Source: Methylovirgula sp.
GTDB lineage: Bacteria > Pseudomonadota > Alphaproteobacteria > Rhizobiales > Beijerinckiaceae
Direction of reading: 5' to 3'
DNA length: 6,473 nt
NCBI GenBank assembly: GCA_030044485.1
Contig: JASHVQ010000234.1
Coordinates: 1 to 6,473, forward strand
The notes under the pieces are model-generated. The model ran no database searches, was not told the DNA's origin, and was given only the letters and a program-made list of their open reading frames with translations. The position numbers were made by a program, and so were the translations under genes. This document shows positions 1 through 5,865 of this stretch, piece after piece (the first letter of the stretch is position 1; each line of letters starts with the position of its first letter).

Positions 1-1205
1 ATCCGGCGGCCGATGCCGATGGCGATCTCGTTGGCGTCGAGCGCGCCGGTCACCGGAAAGAGCCACTCTCCCTTCTCGTCTTTCTTGCCGATGCAGACCG
101 GCTGCGTGTCGCTGCCATAGAGCTCGTCGCGAATCTGCGTCTCGATCAGCGCGCGCTTTTCCTCCACCACGATGATTTTGGAGAGACCGCGCGCGAAATC
201 GTGCAGGCCGCGCGGCTCGAGCGGCCAGGGACAGGCGATTTTGTAGAGCCGCAGGCCGATTTCATTGGCTTTGACTTCGTCGATGCCGAGATCGTCGAGG
301 GCTTGGCGCACGTCGAGATAGGTTTTCCCCGCGGCGACAATGCCGATCTTCGGATCGCGCCCGCCCGACATGACGATCTTGTTCATGCGGTTGGCGCGAA
401 GCCAGGCGAGCGCGGCGTCGCGCTTGAAATTCTGCAGCCGTCTTTCCTGAGCGAGAACCGGATCGGCGGCGCGGATGTTGAGGCCGCCCGGCGGCACGCC
501 GAAATCTACGGGCACGACGGGGCGCACTCGATCCAGCCCGGCCTCGATCGAGGCCGTCGACTCGACCGTGTCCTTCACGCATTTGATGCCGACCCAGCAG
601 CCGCTGTAGCGGCTCAGCGCATAGCCGAGCAGCCCGTAGTCGAGGAGTTCCTGCACGCCGGCCGGCGAAAGGATCGGCATCATCACATCGACGAAGGTGA
701 ATTCCGACTGATGCGCGGTGGTCGAGGATTCGGCGGTATGATCGTCGCCCATGAGCGCCAGCACGCCGCCAAACCGCGACGTGCCGGCGAGATTGGCGTG
801 GCGCAGCACGTCGCCCGAGCGATCGACGCCGGGGCCCTTGCCGTACCAGAGCCCGAAAACCCCGTCATAGCGGCCTTCGCCGCGCATTTCCGCCTGTTGC
901 GCGCCCCAAATCGCGGTCGCGGCGAGGTCTTCGTTGAGTCCGGGCTGAAAGAGAATAGCGTTGTCTTCGAGGACGGTTTTGGCGCGCTGTAGATTGAGGT
1001 CGACCCCGCCGAGCGGAGAGCCGCGATAGCCCGAGACAAAGCCGGCGGTCGACAGGCCGGCGCGGCGGTCGGTCTCCTTCTGCATGAGCAGCAGACGAAC
1101 GATGGCCTGCGGGCCGGTGACGAAGATCCGCGTTTGGCTCAAATCATACTTATCGGCGAGGGCAATCGGCCGCGCGGGCATATGCGCCTTGCTCGCATCC
1201 GCCAT
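1..1205 (-). CDS. Indolepyruvate ferredoxin oxidoreductase, fused alpha/beta type (5' part, runs off left edge)
   Basis: Thiamine-diphosphate enzyme of the 2-oxoacid:ferredoxin oxidoreductase family. The family oxidises indolepyruvate and other arylpyruvates (from aromatic amino acid transamination) to aryl-acetyl-CoA, passing electrons to ferredoxin in the cytoplasm. The reverse strand is open for 401 codons from ATG 1205 to the window edge. Visible landmarks are FVTGPQAIVRLL (residues 28-39), GFVSGYRGSPLGGVD (55-69), QPGLNEDLAATA (87-98), the block GKGPGVDRSGDVLRHANLAG (122-141), MGDDHTAESSTTAHQSEF (152-169), and KIGIVAAGKTYLDVRQAL (286-303). This is the IorA-like pyrimidine-binding part. 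The fused protein is usually about 1,150 residues, so roughly the first third is present; the ThDP-binding and IorB-like parts lie outside. The start is supported by GGAGG at 1211-1215, 5 nt upstream; an internal ATG at codon 9 lacks such a site. The gene is monocistronic at its 5' end and divergent from the DUF1007 gene. The family call is firm; substrate preference is inferred. Confidence 0.92.
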   Translation of the reverse strand, partial: MADASKAHMPARPIALADKYDLSQTRIFVTGPQAIVRLLLMQKETDRRAGLSTAGFVSGYRGSPLGGVDLNLQRAKTVLEDNAILFQPGLNEDLAATAIWGAQQAEMRGEGRYDGVFGLWYGKGPGVDRSGDVLRHANLAGTSRFGGVLALMGDDHTAESSTTAHQSEFTFVDVMMPILSPAGVQELLDYGLLGYALSRYSGCWVGIKCVKDTVESTASIEAGLDRVRPVVPVDFGVPPGGLNIRAADPVLAQERRLQNFKRDAALAWLRANRMNKIVMSGGRDPKIGIVAAGKTYLDVRQALDDLGIDEVKANEIGLRLYKIACPWPLEPRGLHDFARGLSKIIVVEEKRALIETQIRDELYGSDTQPVCIGKKDEKGEWLFPVTGALDANEIAIGIGRR

Positions 1206-1510
1206 CAATCCCTCCGCGCGCCCCGCCTGCCGGCCGTCTTCCGGTATAAATCAGTGCCGCCGATCGTCCAAGCCCGCGGCGCTCGGCTCTGCCCTGCCGA
1301 GACCCCCGGCAGACCGGTCGCCCCCGGCGACTTCGTGACGCGGCGCGCCGGACATGGGGAGAACGGATCAAGGAATCGTCAGAAGCGGGCTCTTTGCCTC
1401 TCGTATAGAAGCAGAAGTCATGGATCATATCCCAGCCGGCAAGGGGGCGCGTTTGCCTCGCTTTAGCCAGAGTTCGGCTGGCAATTTAAGCTTTCAAGGG
1501 CGATTCTCGA
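1206..1510. other. Divergent intergenic region between the oxidoreductase and DUF1007 genes
   Basis: These 305 bp hold no convincing gene; the open frames that cross it have no family resemblance. It contains the candidate minus-strand promoter at 1243-1271. It also has two interleaved 6-bp inverted repeats (1282-1287 with 1296-1301, and 1288-1293 with 1308-1313), an 8-bp direct repeat TTTGCCTC (1393-1400 and 1452-1459), and a short inverted repeat GCCAG/CTGGC around 1466-1482. The half next to the DUF1007 gene (about 1380-1510) is visibly richer in A+T than the half next to the oxidoreductase. I found no plus-strand -35/-10 pair good enough to call, no NikR-type GTATGA-N16-TCATAC operator and no cobalamin riboswitch core. 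Confidence 0.6.
1243..1271 (-). promoter_or_regulatory. Candidate sigma-70 promoter for the indolepyruvate oxidoreductase gene
   Basis: On the minus strand TTGGAC (1271-1266) and TATACC (1248-1243) are separated by exactly 17 bp. Transcription would start near 1236 and give a leader of about 30 nt that contains the GGAGG ribosome site. The -10 matches 4 of 6 consensus bases but the -35 only its first three, so this is a plausible guess based on spacing and position. Confidence 0.35.
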
Positions 1511-2167
1511 ATGGCCCGACCGATGCACAATATGCGCACCTTCCTCGCTGGGTTCGGCCTCGTTGCTTCACTTGCGACGCCGGCCGTGGCTCATCCGCAT
1601 GTTTGGGTGACCGCCCGCGAGGATGTGATCTTCGATCCTCAAGGCCGCATTGCGGCGGTACGCGGCGCTTGGGTTTTCGACGACATGTATTCAGCCTTTG
1701 CGACGCAAGGTCTCGCCGCCAACGGTCAGCTTGCGACCAAGGATCAGCTCGCGCCGCTCGCCAAGACGAATATCGATTCGCTCGCCGAGTTCGATTATTT
1801 CACCTTTGCGAAACTCGCCGGCAATAAGGTTGAGTTCGGCGCGCCGACCGATTATTCGCTTGAGGAGCGGCCGGACAAACTCGTCGTGCTGACCTTCACG
1901 CTGCCCTTGAAAGACCCGTCGCTTCCCGGCAAGGCCTTCACCTTGCAAGTTTACGATCCGACCTATTTCGTGGCCTTCAGCCTCGACGACAAGGAGCCCG
2001 TCGATCTCGTCGGTGCGCCGAAAGGCTGTTCGGTGAGCGTGCTCGGCGCCGATCCGCTCGATGCGGAAGCGACCAAGAAATTGTCGGAAGCCTTCTTCGC
2101 CAATCTCTCGCCGGGTTCCGACTTCGGCGTGAAATTGGCGAGCCGGATCTTCGTGGCCTGCCCCTAA
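1511..2167 (+). CDS. DUF1007 family periplasmic protein, partner of the nickel/cobalt permease
   Basis: Exported 218-residue protein of the DUF1007 family. It is repeatedly found next to NicO/RcnA-type Ni/Co permeases and is often called the periplasmic component of an uncharacterised transport system; its biochemical role is not settled. A signal peptide is clear: a short polar start, a hydrophobic core at about residues 10-22, and an Ala-x-Ala cleavage site before His28. The mature chain would begin HPHVWV, with His28 and His30, as is typical of this family. Other family-like stretches are WVFDDMYSAF (54-63), LAEFDYFTF (91-99) and YDPTYFVAFSLDD (148-160). The only two cysteines, Cys173 and Cys217, could form a disulfide in the periplasm. 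ATG 1511 is preferred because AAGGG lies at 1496-1500; the internal Mets at 6 and 8 are further from it. The permease gene follows after 8 bp. Metal binding is inferred. Confidence 0.87.
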   Translation: MARPMHNMRTFLAGFGLVASLATPAVAHPHVWVTAREDVIFDPQGRIAAVRGAWVFDDMYSAFATQGLAANGQLATKDQLAPLAKTNIDSLAEFDYFTFAKLAGNKVEFGAPTDYSLEERPDKLVVLTFTLPLKDPSLPGKAFTLQVYDPTYFVAFSLDDKEPVDLVGAPKGCSVSVLGADPLDAEATKKLSEAFFANLSPGSDFGVKLASRIFVACP

Positions 2168-2175
2168 GTGATGCC

Positions 2176-3216
2176 TTGAACAGAACGCGCCTGCTGCTCA
2201 TCCTGGTTCTGCTGCTCGCCGCTTCGAGCGGCGCGATGGCGCAGGCCTTCCAGCATCCTTTCGCGGTGGGCGGCGACGAAGGATCGGTCGGCGCCGTCTC
2301 CGGCATCACGGCCTGGATCATCGAGCAGGAAAGCACTTTCTCGCACCTGCTGACCGGCGCGCTGCGCGAGGCCAAGCAGAACGGCTCGGCCTTCTTTCTG
2401 CTGGCGGGCTTAAGTTTCGCTTATGGCGTCTTCCATGCGGCGGGACCCGGGCACGGCAAGGCGGTCATCACCTCCTACATGGTGTCGAACGAACGGGCGC
2501 TGCGGCGCGGCCTGGTGATCTCGCTGCTCGCCGCACTTCTGCAAGGCATCGTGGCCATAGCCCTGGTCGGCGCGCTCGCCGGTATTTTCCGAGCGACGGC
2601 GCTGCGGATGAACGCCGCGGCGCGTGATCTCGAACTTGCGAGCTATTGCGGGATCATCCTTCTCGGCGTCGTGCTGCTGGCGACAAAAAGCGCGGCGCTT
2701 GCCGCGGCGCTGCGCCAGCTCTGGACGACTCCGGTGCTGCGCATATTCGCTTCCGCGCCGCCCGTCGCCTTTCCCCAAAACGGCCAGCAGATTTTTCTCG
2801 CCGACGACGGCAGCGGCCGAGTGCACGGACCGGACTGCCCGCATTGCCACATACCCGACCCGAAACTGCTCGGCGCCGGCTTTTCCTGGAAATCGGCGGC
2901 GGTGACGATCGCCACCGCCGGCGCGCGGCCCTGTTCGGGCGCGATCCTCATTCTCGTCTTCGCCCTCTCCCAGGACATCTTCATGGCGGGCGTGGCTTCC
3001 GTTTTCGCCATGTCGCTCGGCACGGCCATCACCACCGGCGCGCTCGCCTCGACGGCGGTCTTCGCCAAGAAAGTGGCGCTGCGCTTCTCGGGGCGGGAAT
3101 CGCCGAAGGCGCAACTCGTCGGGCGCTTGATCGAGGTGGGCGCGGCGCTTTGCGTCCTGCTGTTCGGCATAGCCTTGCTGATGGCGAGTTTCCTGGGGAT
3201 GGGCGGCACGGCCTGA
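2176..3216 (+). CDS. NicO/RcnA-type nickel/cobalt transporter, inner membrane
   Basis: Polytopic inner-membrane permease of the HoxN/NicO superfamily (COG2215, RcnA-like), 346 residues, expected to move Ni2+ and/or Co2+. The direction cannot be read from sequence; RcnA itself is an efflux protein. The order is: a hydrophobic signal or first segment (3-20); a periplasmic stretch; membrane segments at about 72-90, 112-139 and 157-178; a soluble loop (180-235); then segments at about 241-264, 267-298 and 320-342. Family motifs are HAAGPGHGKAV (87-97) and TAGARPCSGAI (247-257). The soluble loop carries HGPDCPHCH (217-225), a compact group of three His and two Cys likely to bind metal. The only start that keeps the N-terminal segment is TTG 2176; GTG 2169 and ATG 2171 are in other frames and the ATG hits a stop after two codons. 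With no strong Shine-Dalgarno and only 8 bp after the DUF1007 stop, translational coupling is likely. Confidence 0.9.
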   Translation: MNRTRLLLILVLLLAASSGAMAQAFQHPFAVGGDEGSVGAVSGITAWIIEQESTFSHLLTGALREAKQNGSAFFLLAGLSFAYGVFHAAGPGHGKAVITSYMVSNERALRRGLVISLLAALLQGIVAIALVGALAGIFRATALRMNAAARDLELASYCGIILLGVVLLATKSAALAAALRQLWTTPVLRIFASAPPVAFPQNGQQIFLADDGSGRVHGPDCPHCHIPDPKLLGAGFSWKSAAVTIATAGARPCSGAILILVFALSQDIFMAGVASVFAMSLGTAITTGALASTAVFAKKVALRFSGRESPKAQLVGRLIEVGAALCVLLFGIALLMASFLGMGGTA

Positions 3217-3243
3217 GGCGTAGATTATCTTCCGCGTCAGGCC

Positions 3244-3272
3244 CTTAACTTCGCCGCCAAAGGGACGATAAT
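3244..3272 (+). promoter_or_regulatory. Candidate promoter for the SGNH/DUF459 gene
   Basis: CTTAAC (3244-3249) is followed after 17 bp by GATAAT (3267-3272). Each hexamer has one mismatch to a consensus: CTTGAC (alphaproteobacterial -35) and TATAAT (-10). The expected transcription start is 3278-3280, essentially on the ATG at 3279, which implies a leaderless transcript. Readthrough from the permease gene is also possible, as no terminator is visible in between. Confidence 0.45.
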
Positions 3273-3278
3273 GGGCCC

Positions 3279-4436
3279 ATGGCACGGTTAACGACGCCGC
3301 CGGCACATCGGCCGGCATGGGAAAGGATCGGCAAGGCTGCCGCGGTCCTCTTGGGCTTCGGGCTTTGGCTCGCCGCCCTGAGCCTGCCGGCGCAGGCGCA
3401 AGGCCTCAATCCTTTCAATTGGTTCCAGCAGATGTTCGTGCAGCCGCGCGGCTATTATTACGGCCAACCCTGGCCGCGCTATCGGGAGCGCAGCCCGCCC
3501 GCCGCCGAGACCGTTCAGAAAAAGCCGACGGTGCCGCCCACCTTCTTCGTGGCGGTGATCGGCGATTCGCTGTCGCTGCTGCTCGCCGAAGGCCTGACCG
3601 ATCAGATGTCCGACCGGCCCGAGGTCGGCGTGCTGCGCGACGGGCGCGAAGATTCCGGCCTCGTGCGCGACGATTTCTACAATTGGACCAAGGCCGCCCA
3701 CGACCTCATCGGCAGCGGCCAGAAGATCAACGTGGCGGTGATGATGATCGGCAGCAACGACCATCAGCCGCTGCACGACGCGAGCGGCACCTACGATCCC
3801 GATACGCCCAAATGGCAGGAGCTCTACGCGGCGCGGGTGGACGCCATCAGCGCCATGTTCCGCGACGCCAAGATTCCGCTGCTCTGGGTCGGCCTGCCGA
3901 TCATGAAGAGCGACCGCCTGTCGTCGGAAATGCAGGCGCTCAACGACATTTATCGCGAACATGCGAGCAAGAACGGCGCGACCTATATCGACATTTGGGA
4001 TGCCTTCGGCGACGAGCGCGGTCAATTCAGCCCCTATGGCCCGGACATCAACGGACAGACGGTGAGACTGCGCTCCTTCGACGGCGTGCATTTCACCCGC
4101 GCCGGCGCGGTCAAGCTCGCGAGCTTCGTCGCTCCCGACGTCGGCCAAATCCTCGATGCCGGCACGCCGCAAGGCGACGCCGCCCTGGCGAAGATCGAGA
4201 CGACCACGCCGGCCGGCACCGCGCCCGCCAACGCGGCGGTCGCCCCCGCCAAGCCGCCGATCGGTCCCGTCCTGCCTTTGACCGGTCCGGCAATTGCCCC
4301 GGGAGCGCAGCTCGCCACACCGGCCGCCGATCAACAGGGCGCGGCGCAAAGCCTTGTCGAGCAGACCTTTGCAAGCGGCAAGCCCCCCGAGCCGAAGCCC
4401 GGACGCGCCGACGATTTCAGTTGGCCGCGGCAGTGA
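3279..4436 (+). CDS. Exported SGNH/GDSL hydrolase-like protein (DUF459 type)
   Basis: A 385-residue secreted or periplasmic protein with an SGNH hydrolase fold of the DUF459 type. The exact substrate is unknown; related proteins are esterases or acyl-transfer enzymes acting on cell-envelope or polysaccharide substrates. After a basic N-terminus comes a hydrophobic stretch (20-37) and a likely signal cleavage after AQA (38-40), then a Tyr/Pro-rich linker (55-88). The catalytic domain covers about 89-293: VIGDSLSLLLAEGL (93-106) carries the nucleophile Ser97, MMIGSNDHQP (155-164) the Gly/Asn block, and FDGVHFTRAGA (267-277) Asp268 and His271. The last 90 residues are an Ala/Pro-rich low-complexity tail, probably disordered. 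ATG 3279 is the only start that keeps the signal; ATG 3271 is out of frame and soon stops. The nearest purine-rich site (GGGA, 3262-3265) is 13 nt away, which is too far for a good ribosome site. The gene stands 62 bp after the permease gene with no obvious functional link. Confidence 0.88.
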   Translation: MARLTTPPAHRPAWERIGKAAAVLLGFGLWLAALSLPAQAQGLNPFNWFQQMFVQPRGYYYGQPWPRYRERSPPAAETVQKKPTVPPTFFVAVIGDSLSLLLAEGLTDQMSDRPEVGVLRDGREDSGLVRDDFYNWTKAAHDLIGSGQKINVAVMMIGSNDHQPLHDASGTYDPDTPKWQELYAARVDAISAMFRDAKIPLLWVGLPIMKSDRLSSEMQALNDIYREHASKNGATYIDIWDAFGDERGQFSPYGPDINGQTVRLRSFDGVHFTRAGAVKLASFVAPDVGQILDAGTPQGDAALAKIETTTPAGTAPANAAVAPAKPPIGPVLPLTGPAIAPGAQLATPAADQQGAAQSLVEQTFASGKPPEPKPGRADDFSWPRQ

Positions 4437-4470
4437 GCGCCTGAAAGCGCGCCGGCACGGGTCCAGCCCA

Positions 4471-4499
4471 TTTCCAGGGGCCGCCGGAAGTGCTCTAAT
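4471..4499 (+). promoter_or_regulatory. Candidate promoter for the YdcH/DUF465 gene
   Basis: TTTCCA (4471-4476) and TCTAAT (4494-4499) are separated by 17 bp and match sigma-70 consensus at 4 of 6 and 5 of 6 bases. Transcription from about 4506 would leave a leader of about 45 nt before ATG 4552. The 115-bp gap before this gene has no clear terminator for the SGNH gene. Confidence 0.35.
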
Positions 4500-4551
4500 T
4501 GCAATGAGATCAGCGCGAGCTTTGGCCTGCCGGGCTGCAGAATGGCGATAA

Positions 4552-4770
4552 ATGGCTGACAAATTGAGCGCCGAGGAACGTGCGGCCTTGCGCGCGGAGC
4601 TCGAACGCCTGCGCCAAGAACATCGCGATCTCGATTCGGCCATCGAAGCTCTGGCCGACGTTTCGGCCTCCGATCAACTGCAGATCCAGAGACTGAAGAA
4701 GCGCAAATTGGTGCTGCGCGACAAGATCGGCCGCATCGAAGACCAGTTGACGCCCGACATTATCGCCTAA
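4552..4770 (+). CDS. YdcH/DUF465 family small coiled-coil protein
   Basis: A 72-residue charged, helical, cytoplasmic protein of the DUF465 (YdcH) family, a SlyX-like small protein of unknown function that is common in Alphaproteobacteria. Two helices are apparent, about residues 6-35 and 40-66, joined by a short turn around ADVSAS (35-40). The heptad-like spacing of Leu and Ile suggests a coiled-coil hairpin or dimer. The family signature is the Leu/Lys-rich block LQIQRLKKRKLVLRDKI (43-59). The length is normal for the family. ATG 4552 is the natural start; the ATG at 4542 is in another frame and stops after five codons. No good Shine-Dalgarno precedes it. The gene ends tail-to-tail with the aldo/keto reductase gene, 12 bp away. 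There is no catalytic motif and no function is assigned. Confidence 0.88.
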   Translation: MADKLSAEERAALRAELERLRQEHRDLDSAIEALADVSASDQLQIQRLKKRKLVLRDKIGRIEDQLTPDIIA

Positions 4771-4782
4771 CGGCTTAAGGCC

Positions 4783-5655
4783 TCAGAGCACGTTGCGGCC
4801 CTGCCGGTCGAGCGCCGCGAAAGCCTCGTCGGAAAGCTTCAGTTCCGCGGCGGCGACATTTTCGAGGAGATGCTCGGGATTGGCGGTTCCGGGAATGGGC
4901 AGCATCACCTTGGAGCGTTGCAGCGCCCAAGCGAGCGCCACTTGCCCGGGGCTCGCCTTCAGCGCCTTGGCGACCTCCATCAGCGCCGAACCGGGACGCG
5001 CCAAGGCCCCCGCCGCCAGCGGCGCCCAGGGGATGAAGCCGATATTGTGCTTCTCGCAATAGACGAGCACGTCTTCGCTGGCGCGATTGACGAGGTTGTA
5101 GCGGTTCTGCACCGTGACCACGGGGAAATATTTGCGCGCCGCTTCGATGTCGTCGACGCCGACATCGCTTAGCCCGACATGGTGGATCAGGCCTTCCTTG
5201 CGCATCGCGGCGATGACGGCGAATTGCTCGTCGCGCGCGACCGCGGGATCGATGCGGTGCAATTGCCAGAGATCGATGCGCTCGACGCCGAGACGGCGCA
5301 GGCTCATGACCACGCATTGGCGCAGATATTCGGGGCGCCCGAGCGGGCGCCAGATGTCGGGGCCGGTGCGCGCCAACCCGCCTTTGGTCGCAATGGTCAG
5401 GCCCTTGTAGGGATAGAGGACCTCGCGGAGCAGCTCTTCGCTGACGAACGGCCCGTAGCTGTCGGCTGTATCGATGAAGTTGACGCCCAGTTCGGGCACG
5501 AGTTTGAGCGTGGCGCGCGCCGCCTTGGGATCGGCGGGCGGGCCCCATATGCCCTTGCCGGTGATCCGCATGGCGCCGAAGCCCATGCGGTTGATCGTGA
5601 TGTCGTCGCCGATTTCGAATTGGCCGGCGGCCGCGGCCGAGGGATGTGACGCCAT
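4783..5655 (-). CDS. Aldo/keto reductase, YdbC/PdxI-like
   Basis: A 290-residue cytoplasmic NAD(P)H-dependent oxidoreductase of the aldo/keto reductase superfamily (TIM barrel). All four catalytic residues are present: Asp62 and Tyr67 in [10 protein letters not shown] (60-69), Lys91 in IATKGG (88-93), and His133 in LWQLHRID (129-136). The C-terminal cofactor motif [14 protein letters not shown] (253-266) and [12 protein letters not shown] (235-246) are typical. From memory it most resembles E. coli YdbC, identified as the pyridoxal reductase PdxI: both share a GAMR/Q start, GPP before the first helix, YGP in the active site and an ALYPY/VLYPY block. Pyridoxal is therefore a possible substrate, but substrate choice in this superfamily is hard to read from sequence. 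ATG 5655 is preferred over upstream in-frame starts because GGAG (5665-5662) lies 6 nt before it. The in-frame TTG at 5733 falls inside the likely -35 element. The gene runs opposite to its neighbours and ends 12 bp from the YdcH gene. Confidence 0.92.
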   Translation of the reverse strand: MASHPSAAAAGQFEIGDDITINRMGFGAMRITGKGIWGPPADPKAARATLKLVPELGVNFIDTADSYGPFVSEELLREVLYPYKGLTIATKGGLARTGPDIWRPLGRPEYLRQCVVMSLRRLGVERIDLWQLHRIDPAVARDEQFAVIAAMRKEGLIHHVGLSDVGVDDIEAARKYFPVVTVQNRYNLVNRASEDVLVYCEKHNIGFIPWAPLAAGALARPGSALMEVAKALKASPGQVALAWALQRSKVMLPIPGTANPEHLLENVAAAELKLSDEAFAALDRQGRNVL

Positions 5656-5705
5656 GTGCGGCTCCGTCGCAATGAAGCCGGAAACTGCATCCCCGGCGGA
5701 CCATG

Positions 5706-5734
5706 AGATAGGCAGCCTCGGGATGGCGCACAAG
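5706..5734 (-). promoter_or_regulatory. Candidate promoter for the aldo/keto reductase gene
   Basis: On the minus strand CTTGTG (5734-5729) and CTATCT (5711-5706) are exactly 17 bp apart. They match the alphaproteobacterial CTTGAC/CTATAT pattern at 4 and 5 of 6 bases. Transcription from about 5699 gives a leader of about 44 nt, which fits the ATG at 5655 and its GGAG site. A 14-bp palindrome abuts the -35. Confidence 0.45.
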
Positions 5735-5748
5735 CCGGCCCGGGCCGG
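5735..5748. repeat. Perfect 14-bp palindrome next to the reductase promoter
   Basis: CCGGCCCGGGCCGG reads the same on both strands. It touches the upstream edge of the candidate -35 of the reductase gene and lies about 55 bp before the candidate purE -35. It could be an operator. It is pure G+C in a GC-rich genome, so chance is a real alternative. Confidence 0.5.
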
Positions 5749-5803
5749 ATCGAAACGCGCTGCCCGCCTGCGAAATATCCTCCCGCCGATTTCTCTTGGC
5801 TGG

Positions 5804-5832
5804 CTTGCGCCGTCTTGGCCCTTCGTCTATGC
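5804..5832 (+). promoter_or_regulatory. Candidate promoter for purEK
   Basis: CTTGCG (5804-5809) and CTATGC (5827-5832) are spaced by 17 bp and match the alphaproteobacterial CTTGAC/CTATAT pattern at 4 of 6 bases each. The expected start near 5839 leaves about 27 nt before purE and includes its GAGGA site. No enterobacterial-type PurR box is seen nearby. Confidence 0.3.
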
Positions 5833-5865
5833 CCCTGCCTTCGCTCGCGCCCCGAGGAATCACCC

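Noticed and set aside
201..992. A 263-codon plus-strand frame opposite the oxidoreductase
   Set aside because: The minus strand gives an uninterrupted, family-recognisable protein across the whole stretch; the plus frame has no recognisable domain.
1206..1340. Possible cobalamin riboswitch before either divergent gene, prompted by the Ni/Co permease and GGCACTGA-like bases on the minus strand
   Set aside because: The conserved core segments and the B12-box are not present in order; the resemblance is limited to a few bases.
2410..3318. A 302-codon minus-strand frame over the permease
   Set aside because: It is highly charged, Arg/His/Gln-rich noise opposite a clear membrane protein.
4437..4490. 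CCGGC/GCCGG arms after the SGNH gene as a terminator
   Set aside because: Five-base arms separated by about 25 nt without a U-tract are expected by chance at this GC content.
3288..4643. A 451-codon open frame antisense to the SGNH gene
   Set aside because: It has Arg/Ala/Gly-rich composition without domains and mirrors the GC-rich codon bias of the SGNH gene, which has clear catalytic motifs. It is a shadow frame.
4771..4782. Short partial palindrome GGCTTAAGGCC between the convergent YdcH and reductase genes as a terminator
   Set aside because: The stem is too short and no T-run follows on either strand.
5656..5733. N-terminal extension of the aldo/keto reductase from TTG 5733
   Set aside because: It would begin inside the candidate -35 element; ATG 5655 has its own GGAG site and gives a normal family length.
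5815..5865. N-terminal extension of purE from TTG 5815
   Set aside because: The extra residues (Cys/Arg/Pro-rich) do not resemble PurE, and GAGGA points to ATG 5866.
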